Shown here: piece after piece, positions 48,572 to 57,298 of the stretch | How the letters are laid out: every line of letters begins with the position of its first letter | Numbering within the stretch: position 1 is the first letter of the stretch | DNA from: Alloalcanivorax balearicus MACL04 | GTDB taxonomy: Bacteria > Pseudomonadota > Gammaproteobacteria > Pseudomonadales > Alcanivoracaceae | NCBI RefSeq assembly: GCF_025532145.1 | Contig: NZ_ARXS01000022.1 | Location: 1 to 64,000 of the forward strand | Direction: 5' to 3' | Length of the DNA stretch: 64,000 bases | Made by a program: the position numbers and the translations under genes | Notes under the pieces: generated by a model | What the model was told of the DNA's origin: nothing | Databases searched by the model: none | What the model saw: only the letters and a program-made list of their open reading frames with translations

Positions 48572-49597
48572 ATGCGTTCTCTAATAACCAAAGTGCTGCG
48601 ACCCGCGCGTGTACTGATTGCCGGCGGCGCCCTACTCGCGCTGCAGGGCTGTGGCATGATCTATAAAACCACCGGGGATATTCTGGTCAGCTTTGGCCAG
48701 GCGGAATTACTGCCCTATATGCTGGCCTACGACGATGTCCGCATGGGCTGCATCATGGGTGAAGCCCAGACGCCTCTCCTGATGTCCTTCGAAACCGTGG
48801 GTTCCCATCCCGGCCGCCTGGGCGTGATGACCTTCGTCACCTCGGCGGTGTGCGCCGAACAGCTTGCCCTGGAGTCCGAACTGCGCTACCTGCGTGCCAT
48901 GAAGGAAGGCCGGGTCGCCGAAGCCCAGGATGCCCGCATCGAGCAAAAACGCTGGTCCGCCCTGGCCGCCGAGCGCCTGCTCACTGCCTACCAGCGCCTG
49001 GAAGTGGAATACGGCAAGCAGAACGAAGGCGAGTGCCCCAAACTGAATCGCAAACTGGATCAACTGGTCTGGCTGGTGGGTAACATTGCCGGCGCCCAGG
49101 CGCTGGTGGCCGACGGTGCCGCCGACGGCGTGGTCGGTGTACCGCGCGATATCGTTGGCAAAGTCGCCCGTAACGCCTCCTGCCTGAGCAACGAGAACTG
49201 GTGGGGCGCGCCGGAAGGCCTGCGTGCCACGATCTGGAACCTGCTGCCGCAGTTGGCTCCGGAAGGCGCCCAACCCTGGCCGAAGCTGGAACAATCCGCC
49301 GAAATGGGCTTCGAAAAAGGCGTGCGTCTGGGCAGCGCTTTCCTGGCGCTGAGCGCTTACAGCAAGGGCGACAACGATCGTCTGCGCAAAGCGATTCGCG
49401 ATTTCGCCGCCAACGACGAAAACCTGGACCCGGACTACGCCATGATCGACGCCATCGCCGGTGTCCTGATACAGGGCCTGTCCGATCGCATGTGGACCGA
49501 AGCCACCGGCAAGCGGACTCCGGTGAACGGCCTGGGCACCTTCTGGGATGACCAGCCCTCCTCGGGTTCCAAAGTTGACATCGACGATCTGCTGTAA
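48572..49597 (+). CDS. Lipoprotein of unknown family in TRAP-like cluster
   Basis: 341 aa from ATG 48572 with AGGAG upstream. Signal with lipobox ending LALQGC; C27 is the likely lipid anchor. The mature part is helical and alpha-solenoid-like, with paired helices (LPYMLAYDDVRMGCIMGEA, AEQLALESELRYLRAM, RRLITAYQRLEVEYG-like). Four other Cys are present. I do not recognise the family. Its place directly before an SBP and two TRAP-like permeases recalls TatT (T-component) lipoproteins of Treponema-type TRAP systems, but a relationship is only an inference. Followed after 72 bp by protein 3. Confidence 0.7.
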   Translation: MRSLITKVLRPARVLIAGGALLALQGCGMIYKTTGDILVSFGQAELLPYMLAYDDVRMGCIMGEAQTPLLMSFETVGSHPGRLGVMTFVTSAVCAEQLALESELRYLRAMKEGRVAEAQDARIEQKRWSALAAERLLTAYQRLEVEYGKQNEGECPKLNRKLDQLVWLVGNIAGAQALVADGAADGVVGVPRDIVGKVARNASCLSNENWWGAPEGLRATIWNLLPQLAPEGAQPWPKLEQSAEMGFEKGVRLGSAFLALSAYSKGDNDRLRKAIRDFAANDENLDPDYAMIDAIAGVLIQGLSDRMWTEATGKRTPVNGLGTFWDDQPSSGSKVDIDDLL

Positions 49598-49669
49598 CGG
49601 GACCGGAGGGCCTTTCCCCGCTGGAAGGCTCTCCTCCCGATAATCAAAAAAACCAGGAGAGACGATCTC

Positions 49670-50683
49670 ATGCGCTACAAGAAAGCGTTAACCGCCGTGA
49701 TGGCGACCGTACTGGGCCTGGCCGCCGCCGGCGCCAATGCCGCCGAGAAACGGACCTTGTGTGTCTTTGACATCATCGGTGCCAGTGGCGACGTCTACAA
49801 CGTGATGAAGGACTACCGTACCGCCGCCGCCGGTTGGGGAGCCGACATCGACCTCAAGCCCTACACCGACGAGAAGATCACCGCCGAGGCCCTCAAGGCC
49901 GGGCAGTGCGACGGCGCGGTGCTGACCGGTCTGCGGGTACGCCAGTTCAACCACTACTCCGGCAGCATGGAAGCGATCGGCGCGATTCCGGATTACGAGC
50001 ATCTGCGCACCGTGATCCAGGTGCTGTCCAGCGACACCCCGTCCATCAACGAAAAAATGACCTCCGGGCCCTACACCATTGGCGGCCTGATGCCGATGGG
50101 CGCGGCTTATCTTTTCGTCAAGGACAGGGCCATTAACAACGTCAACGCTTTGTCCGGCAAGTCCATCTCGGTAATGGAATACGACCCCGCCCAGGCGCAA
50201 ATGGCCGCCAAGGTGGGCATGTCTCCGGTACTGTCGGACATCACCAACTTCGCCGGCCGCTTCAACAACAACTCCGTGGATATCTGCTTCGCTCCGGTGG
50301 TGGCTTATTCCGCGCTCGAACTGTACAAGGGGCTGCAACCCGACGGTGGCATCATCCGCTATACGCTGGGCCAGCTCACCAATCAGATCGTGCTGCGCAA
50401 GGACCGCTTCTCCGAGGATTTCGTCAAGCAGTCCCGCAAATTCATGTTCGGCCAGTTTGACCGCGCCATGACCATCATCAACAACGCGGAAAACGAGGTG
50501 GACAAGAAGTGGTGGATCGAGCTGCCCGAGGAAGACAAGCGTGGCTATGACGAGATGCTGCGTGAGGCTCGTATCGAGATGACCCAGGACGGTATTTACA
50601 GCAAGGACCTGACCAACCTTCTGCTGAAGGTACGTTGCAAGTACGACCCTTCCCGCGCGGAATGCGCCAACCCTCAAGAGTAA
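49670..50683 (+). CDS. AdeT1/2-type putative solute-binding protein 3
   Basis: 337 aa. Signal peptide ends at about ANA (residue 24). Conserved positions: CVFDIIGASGDVYNVMKDY, ALKAGQCDGAVLTGLR, YSGSMEAIGAIP, GAAYLFVKD, KKWWIELPEEDK and C-terminal RCKYDPSRAECANP. It is more distant from proteins 1 and 2 than they are from each other. It lies between the lipoprotein and the permeases, so it is the most likely partner of these permeases. AGGAGA ribosome site. Confidence 0.75.
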   Translation: MRYKKALTAVMATVLGLAAAGANAAEKRTLCVFDIIGASGDVYNVMKDYRTAAAGWGADIDLKPYTDEKITAEALKAGQCDGAVLTGLRVRQFNHYSGSMEAIGAIPDYEHLRTVIQVLSSDTPSINEKMTSGPYTIGGLMPMGAAYLFVKDRAINNVNALSGKSISVMEYDPAQAQMAAKVGMSPVLSDITNFAGRFNNNSVDICFAPVVAYSALELYKGLQPDGGIIRYTLGQLTNQIVLRKDRFSEDFVKQSRKFMFGQFDRAMTIINNAENEVDKKWWIELPEEDKRGYDEMLREARIEMTQDGIYSKDLTNLLLKVRCKYDPSRAECANPQE

Positions 50684-50695
50684 CAGCTGAAACCG

Positions 50696-50719
50696 CGGGG
50701 CCGGCATCCGGCCCCGTTC
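50696..50719 (+). terminator. Hairpin terminator after solute-binding protein 3
   Basis: Perfect 9-bp stem CGGGGCCGG/CCGGCCCCG with a 3-base loop, then TTCTCC. It lies 13 bp after the stop. May limit expression of the permease gene relative to the binding protein. Confidence 0.6.
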
Positions 50720-50847
50720 TCCATTCCCTCCACCACTTCCGGCGCTTCGGCCATACCGGCGCGAAGGGGTGAAGTATATGCTCGCTCGAAAAGGTCGTTT
50801 TCATACGCGGCGATCTCATTGCTGGCATAACAAAAACCGGGTGAAAA

Positions 50848-53193
50848 ATGGATAAACCAACCTTTACCGTGGCGAACCGTTCCATCAAGGAATGGGTATC
50901 CTCCCTGCCGACCCTGATCATCCTTCTGCTGACGATTTTTCTTTCTTCCGGTGAAATTATTCACTCCCAGTTATTGAAGATAGGTGAAAATACCTGGGAG
51001 AGTTATTTCCTGCTGCGTGGCGCCGGCATGGTGCAACAGCCAACCTGTAACCCGGACCCGAACATCGATCAGCTCACCCGGGAAACGGTACGCAAGCGCC
51101 AACAGGAAAGCGCTGATGATCCGCTGGCGGACGTGCTCGGCACCTCGGAGGTCAACGAGGACGCGATCCGTCAGTCTCTGGAGCGCTCCAGGGAAAACTG
51201 CCGGACTCGCTGGGAGCGCTTCCAGACCATAGAGGAAAGGGTTACACCCGGTGTCATCGCCTTCCGCACCGTCGAGGGCGGCGTGGCGAAAATCGTCTCC
51301 ACGCTTGGCGACTACAAACGCCTTTTATTGTGTTTGCTGGTACTAATCTGCGCCGCCACTGCCACACTGGGCCGGCACCATATCGCTCTGCGGCCGCAAC
51401 GGACGGTAAAGGACTATCTTGTTTCCACCACGGCACAGTTGATAGCCAATGCGCTGCTGCTTTCCTCCGCTTTCGTTTATCGCATGGAGGAAGTCGCCGC
51501 CATGGAGTCCGGCGTGCGCGTCGGCCATTTCTATTTGCACCAATTCTGGATCGCCGGCTTTGCCATTCTCACCGCCTCTTCCCTGTATCAGTTGATACGC
51601 CGCCCCAGGGATCTGGAATCCGGTGGCTCCTGGGGCAAGGCCCTGCTCACCATTCCGCTTTACACGTTCATGGCTCTGACCGCGTCGGCGCAGTTCCTCA
51701 GCCAGGGTTATTACCACGGCATCGCCGTGTACCTGGGCATGATGATGGAGATGTCCACGCTGTTCCTGAACCTGGCGCTGTACATCTGGATCGGCATGAT
51801 GCTCAAGCAGACCAAGCTGGCCCATCTGGTGTTCGATGTACTGCGACCATGGAAAATGTCACCGGAACTGATGGCCTTCGTGGTGCTGGCCGTGGCGGCC
51901 ATCCCCACCGCTTACACCGGCGCTTCCGGTATCTTCGTGATCGCCGCCGGGGCCACTATCTATAACGAGCTGATCCGCGCCGGCGCGCGCAAACAACTGG
52001 CCCTGGCCGCCACCGCCATGTCCGGCTCCATGGGGGTGGTACTGCGCCCCTGTCTGCTGGTGGTAATCATCGCCGCGCTGAACAAGAGCGTGACCACCGC
52101 CGAGCTGTTCAATTCCGGTATCAAGATCTTCATTCTCAGCCTGGTGCTGTTCTTTATATACAGTCAATTCGCGCGCACCTCCCCGGCCCGCATCGCGCCG
52201 TTCTCCGAGGCTCTGCCGCACAGTCTGAAACGTCTGATACCGCTGCTGCCCTACGGCATCGTGGTCGGCACCGTGCTGGTGTTCTTCAGCGACGTTCTTA
52301 ACCGTCATCTGGATGAGTTCTCCGCCCCGATCATTTTGCCGGTGATGCTGCTGGCCGTGCTGTTCTACGAAAAACTCAGCCGCCATTTTCTGCACCTGTT
52401 CGCATTGGCGCTAATCCCCATGCTGGCGATGTCCTTCATGGACACCTGGAACGGCTATCAGGCCTTGCAGAGCGGCGAAATCCCCACCGGCTGGACCACC
52501 GTGACACTGCAAAATCATCTTTGGGGACTGTTCTGGCGCAATGTGATTCTCGGTGGCTTTATCGTCGTTCACTACCTGGTGGCGCCCCGCATGAAAGGCA
52601 ATGGCGATACCGACCCTCACTACGCTCCAGAGGAAGGCGTCTCGGAAAAACTGGAAGGCTCTCTGCGCTTCTCCACCAATGAGACCACCACCCACATCGG
52701 CGCACTGTTGATGCTGATGGCACTGTCCGTGAGCACCGGCGGTATCATCGAACGCTCCGGTCTGATGGAAATGCTACCCGAAGCGTTCTCCTCGATCTGG
52801 ATCGCGATGACCATTCTGGTAGTGACCATGGTAGTCATCGGTATGATCATGGATCCCTATGGCGCGGTGATTCTGGTGAACGCGACCATCGCTCAGGTGG
52901 CGTTCAACAACGGTATTGATCCGTTGCACTTCTGGATGATTACGCTGGTGGCGTTCGAATTGGGTTATCTGACCCCGCCGGTGGCCCTCAACCATCTGCT
53001 GACCCGGCAGGTGGTGGGTGACGACGAGGTGGAAAGCGCCAAACTTCACAGCGGCTCCTTCTTCCGCCGCTACGAGAAGTTCCTGCTGCCCATCGCGGTG
53101 ATGCTGACGGCGCTGCTGGCGGTAAGCTATCTGCCGCTGATGTCCGAGGGGCTGCACCAATGGCTGTTCCACAAGATACAGGTGGCCATGTAA
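50848..53193 (+). CDS. TRAP-like fused permease 1 (DctQ-DctM)
   Basis: 781 aa with many membrane helices. An N-terminal helix (about 18-38) is followed by a hydrophilic, probably periplasmic domain (about 45-145, Cys in QPTCNPDP and RENCRTRW). A helical part resembling the small DctQ subunit comes next (about 155-270), then a DctM-like large permease (about 280-775). Its two related halves carry GASGIFVIAAGATIYNE, SGSMGVVLRPCLLVVIIAALN, VNATIAQVAFNNGIDPLHF and ELGYLTPPVALN. The order and the PP-V-A-L-N motif fit TRAP large permeases. Ligand unknown. Confidence 0.75.
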   Translation: MDKPTFTVANRSIKEWVSSLPTLIILLLTIFLSSGEIIHSQLLKIGENTWESYFLLRGAGMVQQPTCNPDPNIDQLTRETVRKRQQESADDPLADVLGTSEVNEDAIRQSLERSRENCRTRWERFQTIEERVTPGVIAFRTVEGGVAKIVSTLGDYKRLLLCLLVLICAATATLGRHHIALRPQRTVKDYLVSTTAQLIANALLLSSAFVYRMEEVAAMESGVRVGHFYLHQFWIAGFAILTASSLYQLIRRPRDLESGGSWGKALLTIPLYTFMALTASAQFLSQGYYHGIAVYLGMMMEMSTLFLNLALYIWIGMMLKQTKLAHLVFDVLRPWKMSPELMAFVVLAVAAIPTAYTGASGIFVIAAGATIYNELIRAGARKQLALAATAMSGSMGVVLRPCLLVVIIAALNKSVTTAELFNSGIKIFILSLVLFFIYSQFARTSPARIAPFSEALPHSLKRLIPLLPYGIVVGTVLVFFSDVLNRHLDEFSAPIILPVMLLAVLFYEKLSRHFLHLFALALIPMLAMSFMDTWNGYQALQSGEIPTGWTTVTLQNHLWGLFWRNVILGGFIVVHYLVAPRMKGNGDTDPHYAPEEGVSEKLEGSLRFSTNETTTHIGALLMLMALSVSTGGIIERSGLMEMLPEAFSSIWIAMTILVVTMVVIGMIMDPYGAVILVNATIAQVAFNNGIDPLHFWMITLVAFELGYLTPPVALNHLLTRQVVGDDEVESAKLHSGSFFRRYEKFLLPIAVMLTALLAVSYLPLMSEGLHQWLFHKIQVAM

Positions 53194-53226
53194 TCACCCG
53201 GTGTAAATAAACACCGTAACCACAGG

Positions 53227-53250
53227 AAGGGGCTCTCGCGGGCCCCTTTT
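53227..53250 (+). terminator. Terminator between the two permease genes
   Basis: Stem AAGGGGC/GCCCCTT followed by a T-run overlapping the stem (TTTT, then GTGTT). It separates the twin permease genes and suggests that they can be expressed separately. Confidence 0.7.
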
Positions 53251-53329
53251 GTGTTAAACGCCAAGAGACAAAAAGACGGAACGCAACACCGATAAAAACA
53301 ATCCATACCAATAAGAAGGAGAAGGGGCG

Positions 53330-55702
53330 ATGGAAGAAAGAGCCATGGGGGAAACCGTGAAGAGAGACAGCGGGCACTGGCTTCAGCGGTCGCCGGCGGA
53401 ATGGTTTTCTTCATTACCAACCCTGTTGGTACTGTTGCTGGCACTGTTTCTCTCATCCGGAGAGATCATCCATTCACAGTTGCTCAAGATCGGGGAAAAC
53501 ACCTGGGAAAGTTATTTCCTGCTGCGTGGCGCCGGTCTCATGGAGGAACCGACCTGCAATCCCGATCCGGATATCAACCGGCTGACCCGGGAAACCCTGC
53601 AAAGGCGGAAGGCCGAAGCCGCCAACGATCCACTTGCCGGCGTGCTGGGCACACCCAGCGTCAACGAAGACGCCATCCGTCAGTCACTGCAGCGGTCACG
53701 GGAGAACTGCCGGGGAAAATGGGACCGCTACCAGATCATTCAGGAAAGGGTCACCCCTTCGGTGGTGATGTTTCGCAATGTGGAAGGCGGCGTGGCCTGG
53801 GTGGTGTCCTCACTGGGCGATTACAAACGTCTGTTGCTTTGCCTGCTGTTGATGATCTGCGCCACCCGCACCACGCTGGGCCGGCATCATATCGCCCTGC
53901 GCCCGCAGCGTACGGTAAAGGACCATATTGTTTCCACCAGCGCGCAGCTGGCCGCCAATGCCCTGCTGCTGCTTTCGGCCACCGTCTACCGCGTCGAGGA
54001 AGCGGCGGCAATGGAATCCGGCGTACGGGTCGGTCACTTCTACTTGCATCAGTTCTGGATCGCCGGCTTCGCCGTGCTGACCGCGGCGTCGCTGTATCAG
54101 TTGATCCGCTTTCCCAAGGGACTGGAATCCGGCGGCTCCTGGGGTAAGGCCCTGCTGACCATTCCGCTTTACACCTTCATGTGTCTGTCGGCGTCCTCCC
54201 AGTTCATCAGCCAGGGCTACTACCACGGCATCGCCGTGTACCTGGGAATCATGATGGAAATGTCCACCATGTTTCTGAATCTGGCGCTGTACATCTGGAT
54301 CGGCATGATGCTGAGACAGACCCGGCTGACCCATTTGGTGTTCGACGTGCTGCGGCCCTGGCGCATGTCACCGGAACTGATGGCCTTCGTGGTACTGGCG
54401 GTCACCGCCGTGCCCACCGCCTACACCGGCGCCTCCGGTATCTTCGTGATCGCCGCCGGGGCCACCGTCTACAATGAGATGATCCGGGCCGGCGCCCGTA
54501 AACAGCTGGCCCTGGCCACCACCGCCATGTCCGGTTCCATGGGTGTGGTGTTGCGTCCCTGCCTGCTGGTGGTGATTATCGCCGCGCTTAACAAAAACGT
54601 CACCACCACCGAACTGTTCAGTTCCGGCCTCAAGGTATTCATGCTCAGCCTGCTGCTGTTCTTCATTTACAGTCAGTTCGCGCGCACCTCGCCGGCCCGC
54701 ATCGCGCCGTTCTCCGAAGCCGTTCCCGCCAGTCTCAAACGTCTGGTGCCACTGCTGCCTTACGCCATTGTTGTCGGCGCTGTACTGGTACTGTTCAGCG
54801 ACGTTCTGGACCGTCAACTGGATGAGTTTTCCGCGCCCATCATCCTGCCGGTGATGTTGCTGGCCGTGCTGTTCTACGAAAAACTCAGCCATCACCTGCT
54901 GCATCTGTTCGCCCTGTTCCTGGTGCCCATGATCGCACTGTCCTTCAACGATCTCTGGCAGGGCTACCAGGCCCTTCAAAGCGGCGAGTTGCCCACCGGC
55001 TGGACCCACATTACGCTGCAAAATCATCTGTGGGGCCTGTTTTCGCGCAACCTGTTCCTGGCCGGATTTCTACTGGTGCACTATCTGATCGCACCGCGCA
55101 TGGCGAAAAGCGAGGCGGTGGATCCGCACTACGCCCCCGAGGAAGGGGTCTCCGAAAAGCTGGAAGGGTCCCTGCGTTTCGCCACCAATGACACCACCAC
55201 CCACATCGGCGCCATGCTGATGCTGATGGCCCTGTCGGTGGGCACCGGCGGGCTGATCGAACGCTCCGGGCTGGTGGAAATGCTGCCGGAATCCTTCTCC
55301 TCGATCTGGATCGCCACCAGTATTCTGGTGGTGACGATGGTGATTCTCGGCATGATCATGGAGCCCTTCGGCGCCGTGGTACTGGTCAACGCCACCGTCG
55401 CCCAGGTCGCCTTCAACAACGGCATTGACCCGCTGCATTTCTGGATGATCACCCTGGTGGCGTTCGAGTTGGGTTATCTGACTCCGCCGGTGGCAGTGAA
55501 CCATCTGCTCACCCGCCAGGTGGTGGGCGACGATGAGGTGGAGAGCGCCAAGCTTCGCCACGGCTCATTCTTCCGCCGCTACGAGAAGTATCTGCTGCCG
55601 ATCGCGGTGATGTTCACCGCGCTGCTGCTGGTGAGCTATCTGCCGCTACTGTCGGAAGGCCTGCATCAGTGGCTGTTCCAGAAAATCCAGATCGCCATGT
55701 GA
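53330..55702 (+). CDS. TRAP-like fused permease 2 (DctQ-DctM)
   Basis: 790 aa paralog of the preceding permease, with the same layout and most residues identical by eye along the whole length. Identical landmarks include SSGEIIHSQLLKIGENTWES, EPTCNPDPDINRLTRET, GASGIFVIAAGATVYNE, GVVLRPCLLVVIIAALN and YLTPPVAVN. The start carries about nine extra residues; an internal ATG (residue 6) is an alternative. Good AAGGAG site. Clearly a tandem duplication. It ends before a hairpin at 55713. Confidence 0.75.
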   Translation: MEERAMGETVKRDSGHWLQRSPAEWFSSLPTLLVLLLALFLSSGEIIHSQLLKIGENTWESYFLLRGAGLMEEPTCNPDPDINRLTRETLQRRKAEAANDPLAGVLGTPSVNEDAIRQSLQRSRENCRGKWDRYQIIQERVTPSVVMFRNVEGGVAWVVSSLGDYKRLLLCLLLMICATRTTLGRHHIALRPQRTVKDHIVSTSAQLAANALLLLSATVYRVEEAAAMESGVRVGHFYLHQFWIAGFAVLTAASLYQLIRFPKGLESGGSWGKALLTIPLYTFMCLSASSQFISQGYYHGIAVYLGIMMEMSTMFLNLALYIWIGMMLRQTRLTHLVFDVLRPWRMSPELMAFVVLAVTAVPTAYTGASGIFVIAAGATVYNEMIRAGARKQLALATTAMSGSMGVVLRPCLLVVIIAALNKNVTTTELFSSGLKVFMLSLLLFFIYSQFARTSPARIAPFSEAVPASLKRLVPLLPYAIVVGAVLVLFSDVLDRQLDEFSAPIILPVMLLAVLFYEKLSHHLLHLFALFLVPMIALSFNDLWQGYQALQSGELPTGWTHITLQNHLWGLFSRNLFLAGFLLVHYLIAPRMAKSEAVDPHYAPEEGVSEKLEGSLRFATNDTTTHIGAMLMLMALSVGTGGLIERSGLVEMLPESFSSIWIATSILVVTMVILGMIMEPFGAVVLVNATVAQVAFNNGIDPLHFWMITLVAFELGYLTPPVAVNHLLTRQVVGDDEVESAKLRHGSFFRRYEKYLLPIAVMFTALLLVSYLPLLSEGLHQWLFQKIQIAM

Positions 55703-55712
55703 CCACTCGCTT

Positions 55713-55747
55713 CCGCTATCGGCCTTGCTTCATCGCGCCGATAGCGG
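55713..55747 (+). terminator. Hairpin after permease 2
   Basis: Perfect 11-bp stem CCGCTATCGGC/GCCGATAGCGG with a 13-base loop, 11 bp after the stop. No T-run, so factor-independent termination is uncertain. Confidence 0.4.
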
Positions 55748-55787
55748 ATAATCAGGCCCCCTGATACGAAAAAAGCAGGTCCGGCTT

Positions 55788-55946
55788 ATGAATGACAAGA
55801 CCCGCGAAGAACAGTACCGGCGCCGCCCCACGGAGCCGTTGCCGAAAAGCGTTCGTCCCGCCTTATTCTTGTTGCTCTTTCTGGTCGCCGTAACCCTGTG
55901 CATCGCCGGTGCCGCCGCCCTGGTGGACCGTCTCATCTATGGGTGA
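55788..55946 (+). CDS. Small single-helix membrane protein
   Basis: 52 aa: a basic N-terminal cytoplasmic part (QYRRRPTEPLPKSVRP) followed by one membrane helix (about residues 25-47) and a short end (LVDRLIYG). AGCAGG lies about eight bases upstream of the ATG, and the PilZ gene starts six bases after its stop, so the two are probably co-translated. Not recognised; the composition and spacing support a real gene. Confidence 0.6.
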   Translation: MNDKTREEQYRRRPTEPLPKSVRPALFLLLFLVAVTLCIAGAAALVDRLIYG

Positions 55947-55951
55947 AGCCG

Positions 55952-56296
55952 ATGAAGCACGTAAAGGAACAACGTCGTCATTCGCGCCACCGCGCTCCGA
56001 ACGGCCTGAACATGCGTCTGCGCCAGGATCCACCGACGGAGGACGACGATCTCACGCTGACATGCCGGGATATATCCCGTGCCGGTCTGGGCGTGGAACT
56101 GCCCTATTCGATCCGGCCCGACACCGACGTGGAGTTGTGGCTGCAGCTACCCAACCAGGGCGGAGCCTTGCACTTGTTCGGTACCATTGCCTGGTGTGCC
56201 GAGGGCACGCAACGCTGGTCCGCGGGCATTGCCCTTGATCTGGAGCGAACCGACGGCGCCCTCTGGGCGGCCCGGTTCGACGATCCCGATGTCTGA
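55952..56296 (+). CDS. PilZ-domain protein
   Basis: 114 aa from ATG 55952. The c-di-GMP contact motifs are both present: RxxxR at R8-R12 (EQRRHSRHR) and D-x-S-x-x-G at residues 40-45 (DISRAG). The fold pattern of strands up to LFGTIAWCAEGTQRWSAGIAL is typical. It would bind cyclic-di-GMP and act on an unknown partner, perhaps the small membrane protein encoded just before. It overlaps the next gene by 8 bp. Confidence 0.85.
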   Translation: MKHVKEQRRHSRHRAPNGLNMRLRQDPPTEDDDLTLTCRDISRAGLGVELPYSIRPDTDVELWLQLPNQGGALHLFGTIAWCAEGTQRWSAGIALDLERTDGALWAARFDDPDV

Positions 56297-57032
56297 CCGT
56301 CCCTCGTTGTTTCAACGGGGCGGGCAGTACCATCTGCACCGGCCGGACTACCCGGAAAACCTGTTCCGCTGGCTCGGCGATCAGTGTTTCGAGCATCAGC
56401 GGGCGCTGGACCTGGGCTGCGGCACCGGCCAGGCGTGCCGCTCCCTGGAAGGCCATTTCCAACAGGTCATCGGCGCCGACCTCAGCCTCGCTCAACTGCG
56501 GGGCGCTCCGGCCAGCGCCAGCCGCTATCTGGCCGCCCGCGCCGACGCCCTGCCCTTCGCCGATGGCAGCTTCGACCTGATCACCGTGGCCCAGGCACTG
56601 CACTGGTTTCCATTGCCGATGTTCTTCAAGGAAGCGGAACGGGTGCTGCGCGAGGATGCACTGCTGGCCATCATCAGCTATGGCTTGTGCCAGGTGGAGG
56701 GGCTGCCGGATCTGATCGACGATTTCCACGACCGGGTCCTGGCGCCCTGGTGGCCGGCGGCGCGCTGGAGCGTGGTCAGCGGCTATCGCAACGTGACGCT
56801 GCCATGGCCGGAGCACAAGGCGCCGGAGAGCCTGGGTATCGAACGCCATTGGCACTGGCGTGATCTGGCCGCCTATCTCGACACCTGGTCGGCTTTGGCG
56901 AAAGCACGCCGCTTCGGCAAGGATCCGTTGCGGGATTTCCTGCCGCAATTGGAGCAAGCGTGGGGAGAAAAGACGCGTAAGGTACGCTGGCCGTTAAGAG
57001 TCCGCGCCTGTCGCCGGCCCAGGGAGTATTGA
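56289..57032 (+). CDS. Class I SAM-dependent methyltransferase
   Basis: 247 aa from ATG 56289. Motif I is LDLGCGTGQACRSL (about 39-52), followed by VIGADLS, ADALPFADGSFDLITVAQALHWF and a C-terminal DUF-like part. The Ade/UbiE-like second half with QALHWF matches the Methyltransf_11 small-molecule group. Overlaps the PilZ stop by 8 bp. Substrate unknown. Confidence 0.85.
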   Translation: MSDRPSLFQRGGQYHLHRPDYPENLFRWLGDQCFEHQRALDLGCGTGQACRSLEGHFQQVIGADLSLAQLRGAPASASRYLAARADALPFADGSFDLITVAQALHWFPLPMFFKEAERVLREDALLAIISYGLCQVEGLPDLIDDFHDRVLAPWWPAARWSVVSGYRNVTLPWPEHKAPESLGIERHWHWRDLAAYLDTWSALAKARRFGKDPLRDFLPQLEQAWGEKTRKVRWPLRVRACRRPREY

Positions 57033-57085
57033 GCCAAATAAGAATCGCGGTCCGGGACCCACGGGTGTCGCATAATTCGCAGGCA

Positions 57086-57240
57086 CGCTTACACGCAACA
57101 CGCTGGCACGCCAAATCCCAAGCCTGCCGCAGCGTCAGAGACATGGCGTCAGAGGTCGCTACAACGGGTTATAGAGGTCTTCGCAGGAGCGGCTGAGTCG
57201 CGATTGGCGTGTTAGCGTGCCAGCGTGTTGCGTGTAAGCG
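57086..57240. repeat. 26-bp perfect inverted repeat pair
   Basis: 57086-57111 and 57215-57240 are perfect reverse complements (CGCTTACACGCAACACGC then TGGCACGC). Between them are 103 bp with GAGTCGCGATTGGCG near the right arm. The same words occur in the serC-pheA gap. The whole 57033-57298 gap shows no protein-coding sign. Confidence 0.75.
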
Positions 57241-57298
57241 GGCTGCCCCAAAACTGTGGGACAGCAATGATCCACGAACCGTGATGTCCTGATCGCGT

